Shown here: piece after piece, positions 1-9,068 of the stretch | How the letters are laid out: every line of letters starts with the position of its first letter | How positions within the stretch are numbered: position 1 is the first letter of the stretch | DNA from: Ahniella affigens | GTDB lineage: Bacteria > Pseudomonadota > Gammaproteobacteria > Xanthomonadales > Ahniellaceae | Length of the DNA stretch: 64,000 nucleotides | Reading direction: 5' to 3' | Assembly (NCBI RefSeq): GCF_003015185.1 | Contig: NZ_CP027860.1 | Coordinates: 1,984,001 to 2,048,000 of the forward strand | The notes under the pieces: generated by a model | What the model saw: the letters and a program-made list of their open reading frames with translations, nothing else | The model's database searches: none | Told to the model about the DNA's origin: nothing | Program-made: the position numbers and the translations under genes

Positions 1-2
1 TG

Positions 3-2141
3 AGCGTGGGCTGGGATGTGCTCGGCAATTTGACCAACCGTCAGGACCTGCGCCAAGGATTGGTGGAGGCATTTACCTACGACAACCTGAATCGTCTGCT
101 ACTCGGTCGCGTGCACCAGAACGGCGCTTTGCGCGGGGACTCGATCAGCCTCGGCTATGACGCACTCGGCAACATTTGCAGCAAGGCCACACCGGCTGGC
201 GCGCAGACGTATCAATACGGCAATGGCAGTGCCTGTGGAACCCCCGACACGAGCAACCCACGGCCGCATGCGGTCACGCAGATGCAGGGACCAACCGGCA
301 CGTTTACCTATCAGTATGACGAAGCCGGTAACCAGACGCGCGCCGATCACAGCAACAACGCCAAGGATCGCGACATTCGGTTTGGTGCAGAGGGTCTGGC
401 CGATCGAATCGTGGTCGGCAATGGCAACTCCAGCTCGGACTTCCGTTATGGGCCAGGCGGACGCTACCTGCGTACGGACGTCAAAGACGGGATCACAACG
501 ATTACCCGCTACGTCAGCGGCATCGAACTGATCACGAAACGGCAGGGTGGGGTAGAGACTAGTCGAGAGCGGAAGCGCTATATCGGTGGCTTCTTGATCC
601 TGACGCAAAAAATCCAGAGTGGCGGCACCGTCACTGAGGACTACCGCTACCTGCTTGGCGATCACCTGGGTTCCACCGATACCTTGGTCGACGAACAGGG
701 CGTGGTGAAGGAGCGCCTGAGCTTCGATCCACACGGCAACCGCCGCGCGGCCGAAGGTGCCGGCGTCTGGATCACCGCGGTCAGCAACTACCAAGCTGCC
801 AACACCACGCACGGCTTTACCGGGCACGAGCACATCGATCACGCCGAGATCGTGCATATGAACGGCCGCCTCTACGACCCGATCCTCGGCCGCATGCTAA
901 GCCCGGATCCGATCGTGCAAGAGCTCTACAACCTGCAGAACCTGAATCGCTATACCTATGTTCTCAACAACCCGCTAAGCCTGACGGATCCGACCGGGTT
1001 GAGTTGGATGGACAGCAATTGGCGATCGGTTGCGGCAGCAGTGATTGTGGTCGCGGCGATTGCAATCCCAATTCTTGCCAAAGAGGCGGCTGCGGCAGTC
1101 AAGTTCGCCGTAGCGGTCTCAGCAGGTGCCGCGTCCGGCGGAATTGGCTCTGCCAGTACGAAGGGGGCGCTGATTGGTGCCTTCAGTGCCGCGGTATTCT
1201 TCGGAATAGGACAACACTTTCAGGGGGTCGCAAACGGAAATCAGTTATCGAACGGTGCGGTTGACTCGCTCGTTGAATCGAGTCTCGGCAACTACATCGA
1301 CTTCTCGGGCTACTATGCGAAGACTCTCGAAGGCGGGCTCACGGCTGGTCAGATGGCGGCAAAGGTTCTTGCGCACGGAATCGCTGGTGGCGTGACTCAG
1401 ACGCTTGGAGGTGGAAAGTTCGGGGCAGGTTTCTTGGCGGCCGGCATTACGCAACTGCTGGCTCCGGGCATTGACAAGATCGGTGGCGACAACTTCGTCG
1501 GGAAAGCTCAGCGAGTGATTGTATCGGGCTTGATCGGTGGCACCATGTCCGTCGTTACCGGAGGGAAGTTTGCAAGCGGAGCGCTAACCGCGATGTTCTC
1601 TCGGGCCTTCAATGACGAGATGTCTCACATGCCATGCGAGAGCTCATTCGACTGTGAGCAAATGAGAGCGATCGATCAATATCTCTCCGGAGATATTTCT
1701 GAGAAGCAGATGAATGATGTGTTCTTCTGGCAGGGTGCTGGCGGAGTCCTAGGCGCGGCGACCGCTGGCGTTATAACACGCTATGGCGTGCCACTTGTAA
1801 AGTTGGGGCAGAGGGCGGCACAGGCACAGGCGCTGCAATGGGTACTCATACCCAATACGTTGAGATATCAAGACCAGAACTACGTGAGACTTGTCCTTTT
1901 CATTGCGGGCTTCAGTCCCGAGAAGTACACTGGTGAAACCGTCGGTGCATGGAGGATGGTCTGGAAGAACCCGCCATCTAAGCCGAGCATACTTCGTCGA
2001 CTAAAGGGAACTGCAGTTCAGTGGTCCCCAGAAGGAAACAGGATGCATTTGTTTCCTTACTACAAGGTAACTGGAGGGCCGTTAGGCACTACACGAGTTC
2101 CATACCTGTTGGACATTAGCAATGTTCCTAGCAGTCGGTAG
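3..2141 (+). CDS. RHS-repeat polymorphic toxin, 5' end outside window
   Basis: The frame is open to the left edge, so only the last ~713 codons are visible. Residues ~1-285 (counted from the in-frame GTG at base 6) carry YD-type repeats such as YDNLNRL, YQYDEAGNQ and DHLGSTDTLVDEQG. The RHS core boundary, LYDPILGRMLSPDP, lies at about residues 287-300 and is followed by NRYTYVLNNPLSLTDPTG. In known Rhs proteins the repeats form a shell holding the C-terminal toxin, which is cut after this core. Here the core is followed by an Ala/Val-rich hydrophobic stretch (~residues 343-375), Gly-rich pre-toxin repeats (~430-540) and a final ~170 residues that I do not recognise. This tail is less GC-rich than the core, as expected for an exchanged toxin tip. 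Delivery route is not visible; no VgrG or PAAR gene is in the window. Confidence 0.9.
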   Translation, partial: SVGWDVLGNLTNRQDLRQGLVEAFTYDNLNRLLLGRVHQNGALRGDSISLGYDALGNICSKATPAGAQTYQYGNGSACGTPDTSNPRPHAVTQMQGPTGTFTYQYDEAGNQTRADHSNNAKDRDIRFGAEGLADRIVVGNGNSSSDFRYGPGGRYLRTDVKDGITTITRYVSGIELITKRQGGVETSRERKRYIGGFLILTQKIQSGGTVTEDYRYLLGDHLGSTDTLVDEQGVVKERLSFDPHGNRRAAEGAGVWITAVSNYQAANTTHGFTGHEHIDHAEIVHMNGRLYDPILGRMLSPDPIVQELYNLQNLNRYTYVLNNPLSLTDPTGLSWMDSNWRSVAAAVIVVAAIAIPILAKEAAAAVKFAVAVSAGAASGGIGSASTKGALIGAFSAAVFFGIGQHFQGVANGNQLSNGAVDSLVESSLGNYIDFSGYYAKTLEGGLTAGQMAAKVLAHGIAGGVTQTLGGGKFGAGFLAAGITQLLAPGIDKIGGDNFVGKAQRVIVSGLIGGTMSVVTGGKFASGALTAMFSRAFNDEMSHMPCESSFDCEQMRAIDQYLSGDISEKQMNDVFFWQGAGGVLGAATAGVITRYGVPLVKLGQRAAQAQALQWVLIPNTLRYQDQNYVRLVLFIAGFSPEKYTGETVGAWRMVWKNPPSKPSILRRLKGTAVQWSPEGNRMHLFPYYKVTGGPLGTTRVPYLLDISNVPSSR

Positions 2142-2170
2142 TTGGAAGGTGTTACTGAAGGATATTCGTT

Positions 2171-2689
2171 TTGAAAGAATTGCAGAGGTTTCAGATATTG
2201 AGACGAGTGCTTATGTGGCGAGACCATAAAGACGTTGTTTTAGGCGACATTTGTGAGAAGCTTAAATCGCACATTGTTAGCGATTATTCGCCTGTGTTCA
2301 TTCAGCACTTTGAAATTGATAGTGCACTCAGCACTTTCGGATTTGATCGAGCTGTTGTTGCGTCGGCGGTTGAGTCTGCTTCGCTGTCGAAAACTGAGTT
2401 TCTTGTGCATGCGTTGGCAGAAATATTCGAAGAGTTTGAGGTACGGCCTTCCGAGTTTTTAGCTCAGCACTGTAGTGCTACGGTGGCAGCAAACTGTCAG
2501 ACGGATGTTCCGGATAGTGCTGAGTCATTAATTCGAGGTCTTTCGACTGGATCGAGCTTCGATCATGCGATTCCAAAACTTGTTGTATATGCCAGTCAGG
2601 TGGCTCTCGCTATCTACTGTGAAGGGAACGGGGGGGCACTTGTTGTAGTCTTCTTGAAAACTGAAGCTGTAGGTTCGCTGGGTAGGTGA
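2171..2689 (+). CDS. Putative immunity protein to the RHS tip
   Basis: A 172-aa cytosolic-looking protein begins 29 bp after the RHS stop. The TTG start at 2171 is preceded by GAAGGA (2157-2162) with an 8-base spacer; an in-frame ATG at 2213 (residue 15) is the alternative. No signal peptide or membrane segment is seen, and I recognise no family. The gene is clearly AT-richer than the chromosome around it, like the end of the toxin gene before it. Position directly after a polymorphic toxin, small size and atypical base composition are the usual marks of a cognate immunity gene; the function is inferred from that context only. Confidence 0.6.
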   Translation: MKELQRFQILRRVLMWRDHKDVVLGDICEKLKSHIVSDYSPVFIQHFEIDSALSTFGFDRAVVASAVESASLSKTEFLVHALAEIFEEFEVRPSEFLAQHCSATVAANCQTDVPDSAESLIRGLSTGSSFDHAIPKLVVYASQVALAIYCEGNGGALVVVFLKTEAVGSLGR

Positions 2690-2880
2690 TATTGCCCCCG
2701 AACGCCCGAATGGCGCAATGCGCGCAGCGCATTGTGCCGAATGGGGTTGTCGAGTGGGTAACGATTGCGAGACTTGCAATACGAGGTTCGAAGGGGCAGT
2801 CACGATGGCGGTCAAGTGGTTTCTCCGCGTGTCTGCGGCGCAATGCGCTGTGCTTATTGCGCCCTACGTGCTACGCCGTC
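2690..2880. repeat. Two-hairpin extragenic repeat unit, copy 1
   Basis: Two imperfect palindromes about 100 bases apart: GGCGCAATGCG (2712-2722) with CGCATTGTGCC (2728-2738), and GGCGCAAT (2837-2844) with ATTGCGCC (2856-2863). The second, read on the minus strand, matches the first hairpin of copy 2 (3570-3596) at 26 of 27 positions. Surrounding bases (CTCCGCGTGTCTGCGGCGCA, compare CTCGGCGTGTCAACGGCGCA in copy 2) are also similar. This is the arrangement of REP/BIME elements, and a REP-associated transposase remnant lies 1.1 kb away. The rest of the gap up to 3007 holds no supported gene; a perfect 12-base palindrome TCTAGGCCTAGA sits at 2943-2954. Confidence 0.65.
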
Positions 2881-3007
2881 AGCTATGTCCGGCGCGCTTG
2901 GTTGTTGCTGAACAAGGCCACGAGAACGGCGAAGTCATGCGATCTAGGCCTAGACTCTTTGCGCAGTAGCTGCGGCCAGGCGGACCGATGATTGAAGGGA
3001 TGTATCA

Positions 3008-3388
3008 ATGCTGATGACGCTGATTTTGATCTTGGGTTCGCTCATGAGCGGTCTTTCTGCACAGGAGGTCGTTGCGGTGACTGTTCGACATGAGGTGACC
3101 GGGCAAACGACTTCGCTTGATGCGGCAGCGTTGGAGCGCTTCAATGAGCAGTGGCGCGGGAAACAGGTGTCGGCGAGTGACGGCGATCCAAATTGGGAGG
3201 CCCGTCTAGATATCGCGTTTGCAGGTGAGTCGGGTGGTCGCTGGTTCTATGCATTGAACGGCGACCTCCAGGTTTTGGCGATGAAGCACGTCACGCGATA
3301 CCGGGTTCCGAATCCGGAAGCGATGAATCGATTGCTCGGCTTGGTAGTGCCTGGACGTGTCGACGAGGCGGCGCCTGCCCGCGATTGA
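3008..3388 (+). CDS. Small secreted protein, function unknown
   Basis: A 126-aa protein with a clear N-terminal signal peptide: hydrophobic core MTLILILGSLMSGLSA followed by QE, so cleavage after Ala ~19 is likely and the mature part (~107 aa) is periplasmic or secreted. The ATG has GAAGGGA 7 bases upstream (2994-3000). No cysteine or recognised domain is seen. It lies between two copies of the extragenic repeat and has no obvious operon partner. Confidence 0.6.
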   Translation: MLMTLILILGSLMSGLSAQEVVAVTVRHEVTGQTTSLDAAALERFNEQWRGKQVSASDGDPNWEARLDIAFAGESGGRWFYALNGDLQVLAMKHVTRYRVPNPEAMNRLLGLVVPGRVDEAAPARD

Positions 3389-3987
3389 TCACGTTGGACG
3401 TTGCGGATAGACCTGCTCCACGTGTACCTCCAGTAACTCCAGTTGACCGGCTGCTCCCTGCGCGCGTTGGGCTTCGACAAACAGCGTGATTTCCGGAATG
3501 GCGCGGAGGAGAACCGGTGCTCGAAGACCTACTGGCGCAAATCCGAACCGTGCAGCCTGCTGTCCGGAGGGCGCAATAAGCAGAGCGCATTGCGCCGAAT
3601 GCGGCTGCCCCTAGGCAAAGGTTGTGGAACTGGTCATACGGCGGTCGAAGTAGCGGCCCAGATGCCGATTTCTTGGCTTCTCGGCGTGTCAACGGCGCAA
3701 AGCGCTGCGTTGCTTCGTCCCATTTGCTGGTTTGGAGTTGACCATAGTCGCTCTGGTCAGCAGGTAAGGGGGCACGGACATCGATTCGGCGTCTCGGTGA
3801 CGATTGGGTGCCGCGCCATCGTGATGAAATGGCGCACACGCATCACGTCGGAAATTTCTGAGGCGAAATTCGGAAATCCGCCCATGTAGTAGGCGCACGA
3901 TCGAAGCTGAACGACTCGCCCCAACGGAAGGCGCTGAACATGCCCCAAGCCCGCGAACAAACTGTTCCGCCGAACTGAACGGGCAAT
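3389..3987. repeat. Two-hairpin extragenic repeat unit, copy 2, in a gene-free stretch
   Basis: No credible gene is seen in these 600 bases; the open frames lack recognisable protein features. Hairpin 1 is GGCGCAAT (3570-3577) with ATTGCGCC (3589-3596). Hairpin 2 starts with GGCGCAAAGCGC at 3694-3705 and is decayed on its right arm (to ~3721). Spacing and flanks resemble copy 1 at 2690-2880. The unit ends about 270 bases before the transposase remnant, so this is probably its REP/BIME-type substrate. Confidence 0.55.
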
Positions 3988-4552
3988 CGTCCCTGCGGCA
4001 GCCGCTTTGTCCTGCGTGCTTGGATCTTCGGCGTTGATTCCGTCCCGGACAAGAACTTACGAGTACTGCCAGCAACGGTCGGAAGTTCGACTGCTGATGA
4101 TGGACGAGGTCAATCCAGTCTCGCCGCATGCCTATGCGCTCATGAGCCATCACCTGCACGTGGTGCTGAAGATCGATGCGCAAGCGGCGGTGAGTTGGCC
4201 GGACGAAGCGGTTGCCAGTCGTTGGTGCTGGGTGTTTGTGGGCTCTGATGATCGCGCGTCACAGAAAACGCGCATTGCCGAAATCGCTGCGGCGCCGGAA
4301 CTGGTTGCAAAGTCTCGTGACCGGCTTCCGAAGATGAGCCGGTTCATGAAGCGTCTGGTGGAACCGATTGCCCGCAATTCGAACAGAGAAGCACTCTGTA
4401 CCTTTAGGTTCTCGGAACGCCGGTTCAGGGCGCATGCGCCGGTCGGCTCACGGGCGCTGTTGACTGCCATGGTCCACGACAACTTGTATCCACTTCGAGA
4501 AACAAACGCCAAAAAATCTCTCAAGATCCCAATCGGCGAAGGTCCCGGGTAG
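3985..4552 (+). pseudogene. REP-associated (Y1/IS200-like) transposase remnant, frameshifted
   Basis: The main frame reads HAYALMSHHLHVVLKID, the HxH (HUH) core of the TnpA_REP/Y1 transposase family, then RFMKRLVEPIAR and a degenerate C-terminal segment (RFSERRFR where relatives have RFWEGRFK; HDNLYPLRE where relatives have a Y..LNP.RA-like motif). The missing N-terminus is found in the preceding frame at 3988-4056 (SRFVLRAWIFGVDSVPDKN, compare the VSRxVRRAxxxG start of relatives), and the two frames join around 4053-4058, so a small indel has broken the gene. Upstream of that, the first frame has a stop at 3976. Such enzymes mobilise nearby REP hairpins; two such units lie just upstream. The protein is probably inactive. 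Confidence 0.75.
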
Positions 4553-4635
4553 CAGGTTTGCTAGCTTTCAAAGCGATGTCAGTGGCTCAGGGTATTCTGA
4601 ACTACGTGAGGCATAGAAATGAGAGCGCATGTTAG

Positions 4636-4657
4636 AACTGTGAACTACCGCACAGTT
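4636..4657. other. Inverted repeat, possible weak terminator or operator
   Basis: AACTGTG (4636-4642) and CACAGTT (4651-4657) form a 7-bp stem with an 8-base loop, followed by TTC. It lies in the 230-base gap between the transposase remnant and the next gene, about 125 bases before the start at 4784. The U-run is too short for a firm terminator call. Confidence 0.3.
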
Positions 4658-4783
4658 TTCTCCGGGAATGCGAAGGTTTCTAGTGGAAGGCGCTCCGTAA
4701 AGCATTGATTTGTAAACGGCACTTGCAAAAGCATGGGCCTCGGGCGATTATCACACGATTGTGCGACTCGTCTGGGAGCGGTC

Positions 4784-6865
4784 ATGCGTGCACGTCTGGT
4801 AGTGCTGTCTTGTGTGGTGTATTGGTTTTGCTTGGGTATCTCTGAGGCAGCGACTTCGCCTGCGTCTCCAGTGAAAGAAGAGCAAGTCCTCTTGCCGCCT
4901 GATCTGCCGCTCGCGATGTCGCCCGAATTGGATCGGGTGACGGTTCGGGGCGGTGATGTCCGTCTGATCTGGAACGAGAGCAATTTGGCGCTATATCGTC
5001 TGGATCGTGGTGCGCCCAAAGGTCGCAATATTGAAATTGCGAATACGGAGTTTGCCCGGTTTGCCACCCAGACTCGCTTTGAAATCAATGCCGAAGGTGC
5101 CTCGGTGCGCGGTCTCGCTGGTGGCGAGGGTGTACTGAAGACACCGTATCGCTTCAACGTGAATGGCAAGCAAGTGGACGCTCGACGCCTGAAGGCTTTG
5201 GTGCGTCCGGGCGCCGCGCCGCGCATTGATTTGCAAGATTCCTATGGTCGGACACTGTTTTATGTGGACCGGATCATGTTCGAATTCCTCGATGACGGCA
5301 GCATTTTCTCGATTCGTTCCGCAGACATTCGAATTGCACCTGCTCTTGCCAAGATGATTGGCAATGCCGACGCAGCCGACCAGCCTGTCGGCGAATGGCA
5401 ATCGGCGATGCCGGTAGAGTCGCGCATCGGTGGCAGTCGGCCCAAGTCATGTGCGGCGCCGAATTGGCCAGGAACGCAAGTAGTCGGCCAGCCGGATGGC
5501 ACGAAGTATCAGGCCGACGTATTCATGTTCAGCTTCACGAGTGCGCTCATGCGTTGCAGCAATTGCAGTGCCGGCGAGCCGGGCAGTTGCACGACCGTCT
5601 CCGGTTGCGGAGCGGGCACTACGCACGTGATCTATGCGCCTTCCTCGACGCTTGCGAACAGCCGCAATCGCGGCACTCCTATTGCAAACGTCACTGGTGA
5701 CCCTCTGGGCACCAGCACTGCGCTCTACGGTGCCGATGTGCCTTGGTACCAGAAGTTCACGGGGGCGTCAGCGCCCTACAACAACGATCAACATCCTTAC
5801 TTGATCTGGAACCTGTATCGGCTCGATACCGTCGACGGTGTTGAGCGACTGACTCAAGTTGGTCGGTCTCAGGCCAAGCACGCGTTCCTTACGACGAATG
5901 TTGACCCTTACGCCGGTGACCCATGTGATGATTGCGGAGCTTGGGGCAATCACATTTTGGGCAAGTCCTGTGGCGACACCTATGGCACAGGCAACAACGA
6001 TAGCTCCAGCGATCTAGGGCCGCGGTCGGAAATTGTTGCGGCGACTGGTGTTTGGGGACGTTGCGGTTCGATCTATGATCCTGACTGCAATGGCGCCTCC
6101 AACGCGAGCGGCAATACCAGTCACACCAATCGCATGCGCGTGCCTGTCGGCGAATTGACGCCGGTTTCTGCGACGACGCGTTACTTGTTCGAGTCCTGGT
6201 ACATCGTCCGAGAAGACATCAATATCTACAATACGATGGCCTCACGAAGCGTCGTACCGACCACCAGCAGCATTTCCAATTCGGGATCGCAAGGTTTTCT
6301 CCTTGGGCCGGTGATTGATCGCTGGGTCGATCCGAACAGCACCGATCCGATGGAGACCAATCGCGGACTTACCTCCGCCGACACCAACGGCGAGGGCCAC
6401 GTCAAAGTTGCAATGAAGGTCAAGGATCTCGGTGGCGGCTTGTGGCGCTATGAAGTGGCCGTCGCAAACATGGACTTCTCGCGCGCTGAGGTCGTAATCG
6501 GCAATGGCCCCGGCACCAACCAGGTTCCGCGCGTCATCAGCAATAACGGCTTTAATCGGATCCGAATTCCGCATGCGGGGGCGACGATCACTGACATCAG
6601 CTATCGCGACGGCGATGCGCTGCGCGCCGACTGGACGACCAATCTGACCAGCGATGCGCTGGAGTTTGTTGCGCCAAACGCAGATGCGAGTCTGAATTGG
6701 GGCGTCATGACCAACATTACGTTCACCGCCGACCGGCCGCCTTCAAGCGGCGACGTCACGCTTGGCGTGACCCGCGATGGGTCTGGGCAGGGGCTTCCAA
6801 ACAGCTACGATGTGGCGAGTTTTGGCGTTGGGCTGCCAACGATGTTCTCTGACGGGTTTGAGTGA
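4784..6865 (+). CDS. Secreted Cys-rich protein, function unknown, FSDGFE tail
   Basis: The ATG at 4784 follows GGGAGC at a good distance and starts a signal peptide (MRARLVVLSCVVYWFCLG, cleavage near SEAA); an upstream in-frame ATG at 4733 would add 17 unlikely residues. The ~693-aa product is Cys-rich in the middle (CSNCSAGEPGSC, DPCDDCG, GRCGSIYDPDC), which suggests disulphides outside the cytoplasm. The last residues are MFSDGFE; short tails of this type recur on secreted proteins of Lysobacterales, with no role I can state. No catalytic motif is recognised. Its stop codon overlaps the GTG start of the multihaem cytochrome at 6862, so the two are probably co-translated and work together. 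Confidence 0.75.
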   Translation: MRARLVVLSCVVYWFCLGISEAATSPASPVKEEQVLLPPDLPLAMSPELDRVTVRGGDVRLIWNESNLALYRLDRGAPKGRNIEIANTEFARFATQTRFEINAEGASVRGLAGGEGVLKTPYRFNVNGKQVDARRLKALVRPGAAPRIDLQDSYGRTLFYVDRIMFEFLDDGSIFSIRSADIRIAPALAKMIGNADAADQPVGEWQSAMPVESRIGGSRPKSCAAPNWPGTQVVGQPDGTKYQADVFMFSFTSALMRCSNCSAGEPGSCTTVSGCGAGTTHVIYAPSSTLANSRNRGTPIANVTGDPLGTSTALYGADVPWYQKFTGASAPYNNDQHPYLIWNLYRLDTVDGVERLTQVGRSQAKHAFLTTNVDPYAGDPCDDCGAWGNHILGKSCGDTYGTGNNDSSSDLGPRSEIVAATGVWGRCGSIYDPDCNGASNASGNTSHTNRMRVPVGELTPVSATTRYLFESWYIVREDINIYNTMASRSVVPTTSSISNSGSQGFLLGPVIDRWVDPNSTDPMETNRGLTSADTNGEGHVKVAMKVKDLGGGLWRYEVAVANMDFSRAEVVIGNGPGTNQVPRVISNNGFNRIRIPHAGATITDISYRDGDALRADWTTNLTSDALEFVAPNADASLNWGVMTNITFTADRPPSSGDVTLGVTRDGSGQGLPNSYDVASFGVGLPTMFSDGFE

Positions 6866-8700
6866 AGGCAGTGTTTCTGTTTGTGCAAGCTGGCGCGCGT
6901 GCTGTCCTGCAGCGCGCCATGTTCTTAGCGGTTGTGGCAGTGGCCGGTTCGAGTGCTGCGGGAACGCTGGATTTCACCCCTCATGGGACCCAGCCCGGGT
7001 TGGCCTATCCATTGCAAAACTCCGGCGATTGCCGGGGCTGCCATGATGGCTTGTCAAACGCGAGTTACCGGGAGTTCTTTCCGATGAACACGTGGGCCGG
7101 ATCTATGATGGCCCATTCAGGTCGCGACCCGCTGTTTTGGGCGGCTCTGGACGTGGCAAATCATGATGCGCCTGGCATTGGCGAGTGGTGTCTGAGATGC
7201 CACTCACCCGGTGGCTTTCTGGACGGGCGCGTGAAAGCGGTTGCAGGTGGTGATCAAGGTTGCGCGCTGCTCGGCGATTACTCGGCCACCGAAGACGGTC
7301 TCAATGATTTTGCCGGAATCGGTTGTCATACCTGTCATCGACAGGTGCGGCCGGCTTCGCCGATGCCCAGCCCACATCGGAATGACAGCGGCAACTTCTT
7401 TTTGGACGACAATACGCAGTGCGGGAATTTCTCGGGTCCGTGTCGATACGGACCATATCGCTATGATGAGGACAGCCCCAACTCGCCGCCGCACGCCAAC
7501 GCCTATTCCAGCTTCGTCAAGCAGGGCGAGTTCTGCGGAACCTGTCACGATGTCACCAGTCCCATCGTGAATGGTGTGCCAGTGAAGACGCTGATCCTGA
7601 ATTCGGGTGCGAATACGGGAATCGCCTTTCCGATTGAGCGAACCTTCAGCGAGTGGCGTTCCAGCGTCTATGGCGACGTCTTGTTCAACGATGGACTTGC
7701 CGACAACGAGCCGGGCACTGATTTGGGTCGGTTTGGCCGGACCTGCCAGTCGTGTCACATGGCTAGTTCGACCTCGCCGGATGCGTTTGCGTGCATGATG
7801 ACTGATCCCGGTTCCCGCGTCGGCAACCTGCCGGTACATGAGTTTGTCGGTAGCAATGTTTGGGTGCTTGGAGTCATCAAGAACCTTTACGGCGCCAGCA
7901 TTGGTCGCGCCGATGAGCTTGACCTGTCGATCAGCCGAGCGCTCGAAATGCTGCAGAATCGATCGGCGACCTTGGCAGTGACGCTTGATCCGTTTTCGGG
8001 TCCGGGCAACAACCTGACGGCGCGGGTGCGAGTAACCAATCTCTCCGGGCACAAATTGCCAACTGGGTACAGCGAAGGTCGCCGAATGTGGCTGAACATT
8101 CAGGCGCGTGATGCGAACGGCGCGCTGATCTTCGAAAGCGGCGCGTATGACGCGAGCACTGCAGTCTTGACGGAGGATTCCCAGGTAAAGGTTTACGAAG
8201 TGCAGCAGGGGATGTGGAACGCAGGAAACAACAGCTGCGAGATCAAGGACGCTCAGAACCGCAAGACGTTCCACTTTGCGCTGAACAATTGCATCGCTAA
8301 GGACAACCGGATCCCGCCCTTGGGCTTCCGAGGTGGCAGCAACCCTGAGATCCAGCCGGTCAATTACACCTATCCTGAGACCACTCCTGGGTCTGGCGTG
8401 CTGGTCAACTTCGACGACTCGGTTTACACCTTCTCGGTGCCGCCGGGAACGCCGACTCCAGTCTCGGTGCGTGCGCGGCTCCTGCATCAGATTGCCAGCA
8501 AGGAATACATCGAGTTTCTAAACAATCAGGCGGCCGAGCATGGCTTCCTGAGCGAAAACGCCTTGTGTGCACCACGTGTTTTGGGTTCGGGACCACAGAC
8601 ACAGACGCGTGCTGCCTTCTTGTTTGACCAATGGGCCACTTCAGGTAAATCGCCACCGGTAGTGATGGAAGAGCAGATGCAGTCCACCAGTGCACACTGA
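6862..8700 (+). CDS. Secreted five-haem c-type cytochrome
   Basis: Five CxxCH haem-binding motifs are visible: CRGCH (~res 58), CLRCH (~112), CHTCH (~156), CGTCH (~225) and CQSCH (~294). A start signal (MKAVFLFVQAGARAVLQRAM, hydrophobic to ~AAG) fits Sec export, as needed for c-type haem attachment in the periplasm. The GTG start overlaps the upstream stop (GTGA); an ATG at 6919 is an alternative. The C-terminal half (after ~res 350) has no haem motif and looks like a beta-rich domain (VRVTNLSGHKLPTGYSEGRR, a segment seen in multihaem cytochrome-like proteins). The electron partner is unknown. It is co-transcribed with the Cys-rich secreted protein, and a strong terminator follows at 8835. 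Confidence 0.8.
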   Translation: MKAVFLFVQAGARAVLQRAMFLAVVAVAGSSAAGTLDFTPHGTQPGLAYPLQNSGDCRGCHDGLSNASYREFFPMNTWAGSMMAHSGRDPLFWAALDVANHDAPGIGEWCLRCHSPGGFLDGRVKAVAGGDQGCALLGDYSATEDGLNDFAGIGCHTCHRQVRPASPMPSPHRNDSGNFFLDDNTQCGNFSGPCRYGPYRYDEDSPNSPPHANAYSSFVKQGEFCGTCHDVTSPIVNGVPVKTLILNSGANTGIAFPIERTFSEWRSSVYGDVLFNDGLADNEPGTDLGRFGRTCQSCHMASSTSPDAFACMMTDPGSRVGNLPVHEFVGSNVWVLGVIKNLYGASIGRADELDLSISRALEMLQNRSATLAVTLDPFSGPGNNLTARVRVTNLSGHKLPTGYSEGRRMWLNIQARDANGALIFESGAYDASTAVLTEDSQVKVYEVQQGMWNAGNNSCEIKDAQNRKTFHFALNNCIAKDNRIPPLGFRGGSNPEIQPVNYTYPETTPGSGVLVNFDDSVYTFSVPPGTPTPVSVRARLLHQIASKEYIEFLNNQAAEHGFLSENALCAPRVLGSGPQTQTRAAFLFDQWATSGKSPPVVMEEQMQSTSAH

Positions 8701-8834
8701 ACCCGAATTGACCGGCTTCTGAGTCCTTAACAGCCTTTTAATCCTGCCGCCCTTACCTTGCTCCCACGTTAGTTGATTGCGCGAGCTTCTGGCCCACGCA
8801 CTCGGATGACGGTAATCGGGGCAACATCTTTTCA

Positions 8835-8861
8835 GCCCAAGGTTTGCGCCTTGGGCTTTTT
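8835..8861 (+). terminator. Rho-independent terminator
   Basis: Stem GCCCAAGG (8835-8842) / CCTTGGGC (8849-8856), loop TTTGCG, then five T. It lies 135 bases after the cytochrome stop and ends that transcript. The rest of the 368-base gap (8701-9068) shows no gene; the promoter of the following two-component operon should be in it but I see no clear boxes. Confidence 0.85.
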
Positions 8862-9068
8862 CTTGCCTCGAATCTGTGGAACCTCGGTCGTCGACCTGGG
8901 TCCATTGCAAGTCCTGGAGCGAACCGTTACCTCAGTTTGCTCAAATCAGGATGAAGGGTCTGGACGTGCGCCAGACGGATCGATCAACATCGGACACGAT
9001 GATCGTTCTTGCCAAGGCAGGCGCAAGACTGTGCTTGGCAAGTGCGACACCATGCTAAGGTTGCAGTC

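Noticed and set aside
2943-2954. Perfect palindrome TCTAGGCCTAGA
   Set aside because: Short, single and not placed near a promoter; likely chance or part of the repeat unit.
3291-3839. Minus-strand open frame of 182 aa
   Set aside because: Covers the repeat copy and the gene-free stretch; low-complexity Arg/Ser sequence.
7204-8487. Minus-strand open frame of 427 aa
   Set aside because: Antisense to the five-haem cytochrome, which has five CxxCH motifs and a signal peptide; the antisense protein has no features.
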